From a bacterium (GTDB taxonomy: Bacteria; UBP14; UBA6098; JAFGQG01): a DNA stretch of 19,346 nt. Positions 1 through 7,344 of the stretch are shown here, one piece after another. Positions within the stretch are counted from its first letter, which is position 1. Every line of letters starts with the position of its first letter. The notes under the pieces are model-generated. The model had not been told where the DNA came from. It made no database searches and saw only the letters and a list, made by a program, of their open reading frames with translations. The position numbers and the translations under genes are program-made. The DNA lies in NCBI GenBank assembly GCA_016930435.1, contig JAFGGQ010000173.1, positions 1-19,346 on the forward strand, written 5' to 3'.

Positions 1-14
1 CTCTACGCTATGCC

Positions 15-1094
15 ATGAACACTGCCAATAAATATATTATTACACTCCTGATAATTGCCAGCGCTTTGATCATTATCTCTCCCGCTATTATTATATTGAA
101 ACCATTACTATGGGGTCAATACGAGGGTTATCAGCACAACTCTTCCGGATTGGAGCTATTTTTCATGGGATTGGATAATCATCCTCGCGGGGATGATCTG
201 GATCCCGCAAGCTCTATGGAGGATAGCCTGGCCGGAATTCTGGATATTCTGGTGAAACACCGGGCAGAAAGCTGCTACGTGGACAGCCTCCCCAGGCATT
301 CACCGGAGAATCTGAATTATGTTAATATGTTCGATCCCCCCCCGGTAAACTTACCCCATTCCTCAGGTACCAATATTCTGATAATGGGAACGGATGGCAA
401 TTCCCAACGCCGGGGCAGAAGCGATGTCCTGATTTTGCTACGCATCTGCCCGGAAGGCAGGATACTTTCACTGTCAATCCCCCGGGATACCCGATTTACA
501 TATCAGGAGGGGAGGTGGAAAGGATTGTTCGATAAGATAAACCATGCTTATGTCAGAGGGGGTACCTCAGAAACTATCGCCGCAGTCGAAAATATGATGC
601 AGTTGAAGATCGATCATTACCTGGCAGTGCCCGGATTCAAGAGCTTTCAGAATCTCCTCAGCCTGGTAGGGGGAGTAAAGGTGGATAAGCACCTGGAGGG
701 TGATCTGGGAACACGCTGGATTCGCAACAGGGCATTTGTCATGGGCGATGCCGACCGCTGTAAGAGGCACCAGATATTCATGCAAAACTTCATTGGCAAA
801 GGCTGGGAACTTACCCAGGGTGGCCAGCGGCTTTATACCACCCTGATGATCAGAATTGCCCTCGATTGGGTGCAAACCGATCTTGATTGTGAAAATATCA
901 CCCTTCTTCTAAATTCTCTGAGTGAGTCCGGCTTCAACCCCCGGGAAGATATCGTGAGCGGCCATCTTCCGGGACATTACGAAACCCTAAAATCTCCCAT
1001 CTTTCAGCAGGAGCTGGTATTCTGGATTCCAAACCAAAATAAAATGCAGGGAATATCCGCTTATTTCCAGGATTATCGCCCCTCATTGTATTGA
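15..1094 (+). CDS. LytR-CpsA-Psr (LCP) family protein, membrane anchored
   Basis: Probable LCP phosphotransferase. This family moves undecaprenyl-linked glycopolymers onto peptidoglycan or similar acceptors outside the cytoplasmic membrane. One N-terminal membrane helix spans about residues 7-30, followed by an unplaced extracellular stretch and the LCP domain at about 118-262. Family signatures are visible: NILIMGTDG at 120-128, the R132/R133/R135-S-D137 cluster, SIPRD at 154-158, INHAY at 175-179, and the arginine block R237-x-R239, R248, R251-H-Q. The stretch between GGV (219-221) and R237 is about 20 residues shorter than I expect for the family. The C-terminal 100 residues are unassigned. 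The frame is open to the left edge (four more codons) and no ribosome-binding site can be seen, so the real start may lie outside the window. The helix near residue 7 makes the ATG at 15 reasonable. The glycopolymer substrate cannot be told from the sequence. Confidence 0.85.
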   Translation: MNTANKYIITLLIIASALIIISPAIIILKPLLWGQYEGYQHNSSGLELFFMGLDNHPRGDDLDPASSMEDSLAGILDILVKHRAESCYVDSLPRHSPENLNYVNMFDPPPVNLPHSSGTNILIMGTDGNSQRRGRSDVLILLRICPEGRILSLSIPRDTRFTYQEGRWKGLFDKINHAYVRGGTSETIAAVENMMQLKIDHYLAVPGFKSFQNLLSLVGGVKVDKHLEGDLGTRWIRNRAFVMGDADRCKRHQIFMQNFIGKGWELTQGGQRLYTTLMIRIALDWVQTDLDCENITLLLNSLSESGFNPREDIVSGHLPGHYETLKSPIFQQELVFWIPNQNKMQGISAYFQDYRPSLY

Positions 1095-1155
1095 GAATTA
1101 TATTCAAACTAAAATAACGCCTTTCCCCCTGACCGTTCAGCGCCCTATATATTAA

Positions 1156-1184
1156 TTGACAGGGTGGCATTGAAAAGCTAAATT
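1156..1184 (+). promoter_or_regulatory. sigma70-type promoter for the tatD-ksgA fusion gene
   Basis: A perfect -35 box TTGACA (1156-1161), a 17-bp spacer, and a 4/6 -10 box TAAATT (1179-1184). Transcription would be expected to start about 7 bases after the -10 box, at about 1190-1192, which is on the ATG of the next gene. No SD is present in front of that ATG. Confidence 0.6.
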
Positions 1185-1190
1185 AGCATT

Positions 1191-2804
1191 ATGTTTATCG
1201 ACTCTCATACCCATTTGGACTCAGATGATTACCGGGAAGATCTGCCGGAAGTGATCAGTAAGGCTCATCAAAACGGGCTCTATGCAATGATTAATGCAGG
1301 CGTGGATCTGCCTTCCAGCAAGCGTGGCGTTGCCATCAGTGAACATTATCTGGGGCTCTGGAGCGCAGTTGGTATTCATCCCCACCAGGCAACGGAATGG
1401 ACCCCTGATAACGCCTCAGCCCTTAGAGTACTTGCCGGGCATCCAAAAGTGGTCGCATGGGGGGAGATCGGACTGGACTACTACCGAAACTATTCCCCGC
1501 CGGAAATCCAAAAAAAAGCCTTTATAAAGCAACTTGAGACGGCCGCTTCGATGAATTTACCCGTGATCATCCATATCCGTGATGCCTTTTCTGACGCCCT
1601 CCAGATACTTAGCTCAAAGAAAGCATTGAATTTAAGGGGGGTACTGCACTCCTTCAGCGGGGAGTTTGATGAATTAAGATGGGCTATCGATAACAACTTT
1701 TATATAGGAATAAACGGCGCTATTACATTTAAAAATTTCCGGATGCAGGAGATGATCAAAAAAGTCCCAATTGATCTGCTTCTGCTGGAGACGGATTGCC
1801 CATATTTAGCTCCGGTGCCCTTTCGCGGAAAACGGAATGAGCCGGGGCACCTGTTATATACAGCACAGAAATTGGCTGAAATGCTGGGGATCGGTTTAAC
1901 CGAGCTTGAAAAACGCACTACTGCAAATGCCTGCCAGCTTTTTAAGATACCAATGCCACCCAGTGAAAGCGTAAATTTGTTTCCCCAAAAAAGACTTAGT
2001 CAGAACTTCCTTGTGGACCAAAATATCGCACGGAAGATGATCAAACTGGTTAAACCGGAAGAGCAGGTACTGCTCGAAATCGGACCCGGAAAGGGCAGCC
2101 TGACAAAAATTGGTCAAAAAGAATGCCAAAAGCTGTACGCCCTGGAATTGGACTATGACTTGTCCAATCAGTTGAAAAGGGAGCTGGATCCCGAAGTGGT
2201 GATTGTTAATCGGGATTTTTTGCAGATGAACCTTGCAGGTTTCGCCAAATTCATCGGCCGTAAACCGGTCATAATGGGCAATATACCTTACAATATAACT
2301 TCTCCCATTATATTTAAACTGGTTGATAATTATCAGCACTTTCAGAAGGCGGTGTTGATGGTTCAGCAGGAGGTGGGCCAGCGATTGGTTGCTGCACCCG
2401 ATTCCCGAAAATACGGTATCCCCACTATATTGGTCAATCTTTTCTTTGATGTTGAAATCAAACACTACGTAAGCTCCAGGGCTTTTCATCCAAAGCCCTC
2501 GGTTACCTCGGTAATCATCAGCCTGAAACCCCTACAAAAACCACGATATCCAGTTGATAATATTGGATTATTGAAGGAGCTTGTTAAAGGAGCATTTAAC
2601 CAGCGGAGAAAAATGCTGTATAATGCTTTGGCTGAAAGCCCCTTCAGGAAAATCCCGAAAGCGATATTAAGTGAAGCTTTCGAATTTCTCAAGATTCCAA
2701 GGTGTATTCGGCCCGGGAAGATGACTTTAGAAGATTACGTAAATCTGACCAATTACCTTTCAAAAAATATTCCGCTGGAAAGAGTTCTATTCAATATTGA
2801 ATAG
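1191..2804 (+). CDS. TatD-family metal-dependent DNase fused to KsgA/RsmA 16S rRNA dimethyltransferase
   Basis: A 537-residue two-enzyme fusion. Residues 1-252 form a full-length TatD-like hydrolase (Mg-dependent DNase family) with the metal ligands H6-x-H8, E92 in GEIGLDYY, H128, H153 and D202 in LLETDCPYL. Residues 262-537 form a full-length KsgA, which dimethylates two adjacent adenosines near the 3' end of 16S rRNA using S-adenosylmethionine. KsgA motifs are QNFLVD (271-276), the SAM loop EIGPGKG (296-302), acidic E319 and D342, catalytic NIPYN (364-368), and FHPKPSV (432-438). The domains are joined by about 10 residues, and there is no stop, internal SD or good internal start at the junction. 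In Bacillus the order is tatD-rnmV-ksgA; here rnmV is absent from the locus. The start is forced: an in-frame TAA lies at 1179-1181 and the TatD metal-binding motif begins at residue 6. It ends 8 bp from the convergent mscS-like gene. Confidence 0.93.
   Translation: MFIDSHTHLDSDDYREDLPEVISKAHQNGLYAMINAGVDLPSSKRGVAISEHYLGLWSAVGIHPHQATEWTPDNASALRVLAGHPKVVAWGEIGLDYYRNYSPPEIQKKAFIKQLETAASMNLPVIIHIRDAFSDALQILSSKKALNLRGVLHSFSGEFDELRWAIDNNFYIGINGAITFKNFRMQEMIKKVPIDLLLLETDCPYLAPVPFRGKRNEPGHLLYTAQKLAEMLGIGLTELEKRTTANACQLFKIPMPPSESVNLFPQKRLSQNFLVDQNIARKMIKLVKPEEQVLLEIGPGKGSLTKIGQKECQKLYALELDYDLSNQLKRELDPEVVIVNRDFLQMNLAGFAKFIGRKPVIMGNIPYNITSPIIFKLVDNYQHFQKAVLMVQQEVGQRLVAAPDSRKYGIPTILVNLFFDVEIKHYVSSRAFHPKPSVTSVIISLKPLQKPRYPVDNIGLLKELVKGAFNQRRKMLYNALAESPFRKIPKAILSEAFEFLKIPRCIRPGKMTLEDYVNLTNYLSKNIPLERVLFNIE
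2787..2804. repeat. 18-bp perfect palindrome at the convergent gene junction
   Basis: CTATTCAATATTGAATAG is its own reverse complement. It covers the last codons and the stop of the tatD-ksgA fusion, just before the 3' end of the convergent channel gene. It could form a short AT-rich hairpin in transcripts from either side, but no T-tract follows on either strand, so I do not call it a terminator. Confidence 0.5.
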
Positions 2805-2812
2805 GGTTATGT

Positions 2813-3658
2813 TTACTCACGTTCTTTTTCGAATATATGAGTGAATCCAGACATTAATTTATCTGCCCCCAAATACTGACGATTACCTTCCTGATCGACC
2901 ATGATCACACCTGTATGGGTCAATTCCTGAACCCGCCCGGTAATTTCCCCAACCCGAATTTTGTAATTTACTTTTATCATCGGCTTGATGGACCTCATTG
3001 CCACCATGTTAGTGACCATCCTGGTGCTGGAAAGTCCCAGGGCCAGTGCAAAAGTTAGGGCGAAACCACCAATAATAATACTGATGTTGCTCGCGATCAA
3101 TGCGGTATCAAAGCGCAATCTGTCCAGCGCAATGATGACTATGATGATGTAGATCAAAACCTGGGTAATGGCTCCGGCTACCTTGGGGTAAGGCATTTTT
3201 GCGCTTTCAAACAGGGTAATTATCGTTTCCCTGAGTATATTTGCTAAATAAGCCCCCAGGATCAGAATAATCAAAGCGGCCAGTATATTTGGGATATAAC
3301 GGAATATGGAACCGATAACCTCGGCAACTTCATTCAAGCCAATGATATTACAGGAGGCTGAAAGAAAGATCAGTAAAATAGTCCAGTAAACCAGTTTGCT
3401 GATCAATTCCAAAACATCCTTTTTATAACCGATAGCCTTCGCAATTCTTCGGAACGGGGTTTTCTCCACGAATTTTTCCAGCTTGATCCAGCGTAGAACC
3501 TTCAGTACTAAAGCTGCCCCAACCTTTGCCATCAATAAACCCAATAGCATTACAATGATCGCTCCTAACAGCGCCGGCAGCCAAATCACCACCTTTTCGA
3601 AGAATCCGGCGAGGGTGTCCTGTAAAATAGTTAAACCCTCACTAACCTTATCATTCAT
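2813..3658 (-). CDS. CmpX/MscS-like small mechanosensitive channel-type membrane protein
   Basis: A 281-residue inner-membrane protein with about five hydrophobic segments (roughly 23-55, 85-105, 118-146, 160-180 and 184-208). Two of them (WLPALLGAIIVMLLGLLMAK and YIPNILAALIILILGAYLAN) look like repeats of the 'conserved TM helix' unit found in CmpX-like relatives of MscS. The last 50 residues (VGEITGRVQELTHTG onward) resemble the start of the MscS beta domain, but the protein is too short for a full MscS C-terminal vestibule. The likely role is in osmotic relief or envelope tension sensing; I have not shown channel activity. A strong SD (GGGAGG) lies 8-13 bases before the ATG. It is the last gene of trkH-trkA-channel, 37 bp after trkA, which fits a K+/osmotic unit. 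Confidence 0.8.
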   Translation of the reverse strand: MNDKVSEGLTILQDTLAGFFEKVVIWLPALLGAIIVMLLGLLMAKVGAALVLKVLRWIKLEKFVEKTPFRRIAKAIGYKKDVLELISKLVYWTILLIFLSASCNIIGLNEVAEVIGSIFRYIPNILAALIILILGAYLANILRETIITLFESAKMPYPKVAGAITQVLIYIIIVIIALDRLRFDTALIASNISIIIGGFALTFALALGLSSTRMVTNMVAMRSIKPMIKVNYKIRVGEITGRVQELTHTGVIMVDQEGNRQYLGADKLMSGFTHIFEKERE

Positions 3659-3695
3659 CGCTAACCTCCCGTCTTAAATCAAGTAAAAACTAAAT

Positions 3696-4367
3696 TCATT
3701 CAGTCAGAATATCTGTAGCCTTTTTTATATGATGCTCAGTGGAGACCACGAAGATGAGGTCTTCCTCATTGACGATATGATTGCCCCGGGGGATCATAAA
3801 TTCGTCGCTCTCTTCATGATATATGCCGGTGAACACAACATCGCTGGGGAAATTCCTTTCATGGGTAAGCTCCCGGATGGTTTTACCAATCGACATGGAT
3901 TTTGGGGGAATTTTAACAGCATAAAGGGTCGCCTTTCCCCGGCCAAAAGATAGTATCTTCCTTGCCTTGGGCTGTTCGATCTCCATCACGATCTGGTTCA
4001 ATAAGAGGTCAGCCACCCGCACCAGTGAATTGACCCCGGCTAACTTGTAAGCCTGGGTATAAACAGGGTTGTTCAGCCGGGAAATAATTTTGGGTACTTT
4101 GAGACTGCGGGAAAGCAAGGCGCAGGCAATATTATCCGCATCATAGCGCAGAAGGGTTACCACCACATCAGCTTTTTCTGCACCCGCTTCCCTCAATATC
4201 TGTATATCCGTAGCGCTTCCGTGGACGGTTGTAGCGCCGGTTTTTGCATAAACAGACTCACATACTTCCCGGTCAATATCGATCACCACAACATCATGTT
4301 TGTGAGATACCAGCAGTTCGATTATCAGCCTGCCATTGGTTCCGGCCCCGGCTACTATTATAAACAT
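3696..4367 (-). CDS. trkA: TrkA/KtrA-type K+ uptake regulatory subunit (RCK protein)
   Basis: Cytoplasmic gating subunit for a Trk/Ktr potassium channel. The 223 residues hold one RCK pair: an RCK_N Rossmann fold (1-118) with the nucleotide-binding GAGTNGR loop at 7-13 and acidic D30 at the end of the second strand, then an RCK_C domain (about 137-222). A single pair makes it KtrA-like in size, about half of the E. coli TrkA with two pairs. A strong SD (GGAGG) precedes the ATG. It lies between trkH (56 bp upstream) and the MscS-like gene (37 bp downstream), surely in one transcript. RCK_C domains in some bacteria bind c-di-AMP; nothing here decides that. Confidence 0.92.
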   Translation of the reverse strand: MFIIVAGAGTNGRLIIELLVSHKHDVVVIDIDREVCESVYAKTGATTVHGSATDIQILREAGAEKADVVVTLLRYDADNIACALLSRSLKVPKIISRLNNPVYTQAYKLAGVNSLVRVADLLLNQIVMEIEQPKARKILSFGRGKATLYAVKIPPKSMSIGKTIRELTHERNFPSDVVFTGIYHEESDEFMIPRGNHIVNEEDLIFVVSTEHHIKKATDILTE

Positions 4368-4423
4368 AAATTACCTCCTTCAGACGTATTATAACCATTA
4401 AAATATCAAGTTATCATAAAACT

Positions 4424-5950
4424 TCAAGATTGCCAGGCCTTTCCTGAAAAAAGCAACAGGATGGGAATGATCTCCAACCTTCCGGCCAGCATCCCCAGGA
4501 TGTAAACTACCTTAATGATGGGGTGCAGTTCCGCTATCTGTGGTGTGGTGATATAACAGGGTCCGATATTCCCCAAAGCACTGAACATCCCAGAGAAGGA
4601 AGCATAGCTGTCATGGCCGGACAATAAGGTTGTCACTACTCCCCCAAGGCATAATAAAATAATCCAGGAGAAGAATAAGGCGCTTACCCTTTTGATCTCG
4701 TCATCGTCCACTGGTTTCCCGTCAATGATGATCATGGATATGGCTTTACGGGGATTCAATACGCGGCTGATTTCCCTTTCGATCAGACGGACCAGCACTG
4801 CGATACGAAGCACTTTTATACCCCCGCTGGTAGATCCGATACAACCCCCGATGACCATCATGATCAGAAATAATTGTCTTGCTGCGGATCCGAAAAACGT
4901 CCCGCCAATATCCCGGGTAAGAAAGCCAGTAGTGGTGATAATGGAAATTACCTGGAAAAGTACAATCCGGAAATTCTCTTCCAATTGCCTGAAAACTTCG
5001 CTGTAAGTATCAGCAAAACCTGTTTCGGGCATTACCTTCACTAAACGTTCCACAAAGATCACCAATACGAATAGCCCGATCGCTCCCCACCAGTAACGCA
5101 TTTCGATATTATCCAGTAAAGCCCTGGGTCCCTCGTTTGCCAGACGATAATGTATGAAAAAGTTGATCCCGCCCATTAACATTCCCACTATAAGGATGTA
5201 TTCGATCCAGATGTAATTAGGATGATTTGTCAATTGATAATATTGGATACTAACATCATGGGGAGAAAATCCCCCCGTGGAAACGGCGGTAAAAGCGTGA
5301 CAGATAGAATCGAAGAAGGGCATCCGGGCTATAAAGAGGGAGAACATGATGACTATAGTGTATCCGATATAAATGGACCATATTATCTTCAGTGTATTGA
5401 ACAGACCTGGAACCAGTCGGGGCATCCCGATCTTATGGCTTTCCGCACTGAATAATTGATGAGCTCCTCCCCCCCTGTAGGTTACCGTTAAAAAGAAAGT
5501 CAGAATCCCCAATCCCCCGATCCACTCTGTAAAATTGCGCCAGAAAAGTATGCTCCTGGGCATCTGCTCCAGCCCGGTGAAAATAGTAATGCCGGTGGTT
5601 GTAAAACCGCTTATGGTCTCAAAAAAGCTGTTTAAAAATGTGGACTTTAGGGCGATAATGAAAGGAATAGAACCCAGCGCAGAACAGAATAACCATCCTA
5701 ATGAACAGACAAGCATAGCCTGTATGGAATTGGGAACACCGGCTTTAAACTTTGATTTTAATAGAAATCCTATTGAAAGAGAGAAAATACTGGGGATCAC
5801 AAAGGCAAGTAAGGTGCGGCCTCCATATACCCCCAGCTCCTCATACAGGAAGAGAACGATCAAGGGGATTAGCAGGAACCAGCCCAGCACAATGAGCACC
5901 AGACCCAGGGTATTCAATACTATGTTGACGGTTCGGAATCTATTCCTCAT
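4424..5950 (-). CDS. trkH: TrkH/KtrB-type K+ transporter, pore subunit
   Basis: An integral membrane K+ translocating subunit of 508 residues. Four P-loop/filter repeats are visible: SGFTTTG (114-120), AVSTGGF (222-228), ITTTGF (338-343) and SALGNIGP (457-464). STSGGIKV (373-380) and the terminal GRLEIIP (490-496) are also typical of TrkH. The N-terminus begins with a short basic stretch and a long hydrophobic helix, as usual. It is the first gene of the minus-strand trkH-trkA-channel unit. The start is constrained by an in-frame TAA two codons upstream, yet no SD precedes the ATG, unlike its operon partners. A possible -10 (GATAAT, minus strand, 5977-5982) has no clear -35. Together with TrkA it would form the K+ uptake system. 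Confidence 0.94.
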   Translation of the reverse strand: MRNRFRTVNIVLNTLGLVLIVLGWFLLIPLIVLFLYEELGVYGGRTLLAFVIPSIFSLSIGFLLKSKFKAGVPNSIQAMLVCSLGWLFCSALGSIPFIIALKSTFLNSFFETISGFTTTGITIFTGLEQMPRSILFWRNFTEWIGGLGILTFFLTVTYRGGGAHQLFSAESHKIGMPRLVPGLFNTLKIIWSIYIGYTIVIMFSLFIARMPFFDSICHAFTAVSTGGFSPHDVSIQYYQLTNHPNYIWIEYILIVGMLMGGINFFIHYRLANEGPRALLDNIEMRYWWGAIGLFVLVIFVERLVKVMPETGFADTYSEVFRQLEENFRIVLFQVISIITTTGFLTRDIGGTFFGSAARQLFLIMMVIGGCIGSTSGGIKVLRIAVLVRLIEREISRVLNPRKAISMIIIDGKPVDDDEIKRVSALFFSWIILLCLGGVVTTLLSGHDSYASFSGMFSALGNIGPCYITTPQIAELHPIIKVVYILGMLAGRLEIIPILLLFSGKAWQS

Positions 5951-6085
5951 TTTTTATGAACCATAGTAGTCAGAAAATTATCCCAGAATTTTTTATTCAA
6001 AATTTCCTTGTTTGGTTATTTCGATCGTGAAATTCATATAATATAAACCAAAATTTTCTGTTTTACTTCATTTATAAGATAGCTG

Positions 6086-6220
6086 ATGAACGAGGAAGGG
6101 CAACACTTTTTTAGGGTCGGTAATGGCAATAAAAGAGTGTTCTTGAGCAAAGAAGTTGCAATGAACGGAAACGAACTAACTTTAAATAAACCAAGTAAAT
6201 GGATGGTTGGATGTATATAA
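6086..6220 (+). CDS. possible small ORF, 44 codons, unknown
   Basis: Reads MNEEGQHFFRVGNGNKRVFL... to ...KPSKWMVGCI. It is rich in charged and polar residues and has no transmembrane segment or family I recognise. A TATAAT lies at 6037-6042 (with a poor -35, TTGGTT, 19 bp upstream), which would put the transcript start near 6049. There is no SD before the ATG, and the stop codon touches the A-run that is the U-tract of the opposite-strand terminator. It could be chance; it is listed because it is the only plausible coding stretch in the gap. Confidence 0.2.
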   Translation: MNEEGQHFFRVGNGNKRVFLSKEVAMNGNELTLNKPSKWMVGCI

Positions 6221-6257
6221 AAAAAGGCGCCCGGGAATTCGAAAAGACCCGGACGCC
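6219..6257 (-). terminator. rho-independent terminator of the LuxR-type regulator gene
   Basis: On the minus strand a 10-bp stem GGCGTCCGGG / CCCGGGCGCC (one G-T wobble) with a 12-base loop is followed by a run of seven T. It starts 34 bases after the regulator's stop codon. Arms in + coordinates are 6248-6257 and 6226-6235, and the T-run is 6219-6225. The + direction has no T-run after the stem. Confidence 0.9.
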
Positions 6258-6290
6258 TTCTATCAGTAGAGCCGTAATGATCAGTACAAA

Positions 6291-7181
6291 TTAAGATAAG
6301 CTAAGCAGAAACGAACGCAAGTTGACTTTATCGTTGGTTATGCCCAACTTTTTACGGATTTGTTGACGGTGCTTCTGCACAGTAGTGTTTGAGATACTTA
6401 CTTCAACAGCGATCTCCTTGGTAGTAAGGCCGTTCTTAATCATATTGCAGATTTCGATCTCACGAGGAGAAAGCTTGGAGTATGCTGAAAGGACATTCAG
6501 GGATGCGGAAGCTATCTCCCTTAATCCATTTTCCAAAAGTTCTATTAAAGTTAGGTTTGTGGGAATAACGGAACGCTTTAGTTTCAGCATGATTGGCATC
6601 AGAACCTGCTCGATATCATTGGCGATCTGGCGACGGGTGTTCATTTTCTCTTCGCTGATGTGAGTCAGTATCTCTTTCAGGGCTATGTTCTTTTCCTGCA
6701 GCCTGGAGGTTTTTTCGTTTATCTTTAATTCCAGCAATTCACGAGCCCGGGTTAATTCAATCTCCAACTTCTTCCGCTCTATCGCATAGCGCAGCGAGCG
6801 CACTAATACACGGGAGTCCACTTCCCCCTTCAGGAGGTAATCCTGGGCACCCTCACGAACAGCCTTAATGGCAGTGTCCTCGTCCTTGTTACCGGTCAAT
6901 ACCACTATGGGCAAGTCGGGGTCCAATTCCTTAACACTGTGTAATGTATTAAGACCGTCAGAGGTTGGTAAACCGAGGTCTAATATCAAAACATCCATAC
7001 CCCCGCTTTCAATCTGGTCTAATCCCTCTTCCAGGGTTTTGGAACTCGTCAGTTTAAATTTGGCAACCTTTGCTTCGGATAACATCTCCTTGATCAATCT
7101 GATGTCTCCGGTGTTATCCTCGATCATGAAAACCCTGATCGGAATGTTCTTGGGGTTTCTTGGTCTCCCTCTTCTGCCCAT
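6291..7181 (-). CDS. response regulator: REC, coiled-coil linker, LuxR-type HTH
   Basis: A 296-residue DNA-binding response regulator. A short basic tail (GRRGRPRNP, residues 2-10) precedes a REC domain (about 15-130) with E21/D22, phospho-acceptor D68 in LILDLGLP, T96 and K118. Residues 131-205 are charged and helical, probably a coiled coil. The LuxR/FixJ-type HTH (about 236-296) has LSPREIEICNMI, then GLTTKEIA and STTVQKHR-like recognition-helix residues. The linker (EKNIALKEILTHISEEK) resembles one I know from PAS-LuxR regulators of anaerobic Gram-negatives; that likeness is from memory. NarL-type regulators are near 215 residues, so the linker accounts for the extra length. It has a strong SD (GGGAGG), its own promoter and its own terminator, and no histidine kinase is adjacent. 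The signal and targets are unknown. Confidence 0.88.
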   Translation of the reverse strand: MGRRGRPRNPKNIPIRVFMIEDNTGDIRLIKEMLSEAKVAKFKLTSSKTLEEGLDQIESGGMDVLILDLGLPTSDGLNTLHSVKELDPDLPIVVLTGNKDEDTAIKAVREGAQDYLLKGEVDSRVLVRSLRYAIERKKLEIELTRARELLELKINEKTSRLQEKNIALKEILTHISEEKMNTRRQIANDIEQVLMPIMLKLKRSVIPTNLTLIELLENGLREIASASLNVLSAYSKLSPREIEICNMIKNGLTTKEIAVEVSISNTTVQKHRQQIRKKLGITNDKVNLRSFLLSLS

Positions 7182-7223
7182 TTTGACCTCCCTTGGTCTT
7201 TGGTTAAAACTCTATATTTCCAA

Positions 7224-7235
7224 ACAAATATTTGT
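7224..7235. promoter_or_regulatory. 12-bp palindrome at the regulator transcription start
   Basis: ACAAATATTTGT is a perfect inverted repeat lying where transcription from the 7239-7266 promoter would begin (about 7232). The position suits an operator, perhaps for autoregulation by the LuxR-type protein. Such short AT-rich palindromes also arise by chance. Confidence 0.35.
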
Positions 7236-7238
7236 ACA

Positions 7239-7266
7239 ATAATAGAATAATTAATTCCGATTGCAA
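7239..7266 (-). promoter_or_regulatory. promoter for the REC-LuxR regulator gene
   Basis: Minus-strand -35 TTGCAA (7261-7266, 4/6), 16-bp spacer, -10 TATTAT (7239-7244, 5/6). The leader would be about 50 nt long and contains the GGGAGG ribosome-binding site. Confidence 0.5.
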
Positions 7267-7330
7267 CTTAATTTTAACTATTTTTAAAATATATACTTGT
7301 TTTTTTTGAGTACATGCGATGGAATATCTC

Positions 7331-7344
7331 TGTAATATATTACA
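7331..7344. repeat. 14-bp perfect palindrome TGTAATATATTACA
   Basis: A perfect inverted repeat in the middle of the divergent region, about 65 bp upstream of the regulator's -35 box. The TGTAA...TTACA form is typical of sites for dimeric repressors or activators, but it matches none that I can name with confidence. Confidence 0.4.

Larger units (their letters stand above)
5951..6290. other. 340-bp gap between trkH and the LuxR-type regulator
   Basis: AT-rich. From left to right it contains the trkH upstream region without a clear promoter or SD, a good -10-like TATAAT at 6037-6042 (+ strand), a doubtful 44-codon ORF (6086-6220, +), and the terminator of the regulator gene (6219-6257). No tRNA, riboswitch or mobile element is recognisable. 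In particular I see none of the GC-rich conserved blocks of a ydaO-type c-di-AMP riboswitch ahead of trkH. Confidence 0.6.

Noticed and set aside
1115-1140. CTGA-CCGT-TCAG mini hairpin after the LCP gene as a terminator
   Set aside because: The stem is only 4 bp and no T-run follows.
1896-2489. 197-codon minus-strand open frame
   Set aside because: Fully antisense to the KsgA half, whose motifs are unambiguous.
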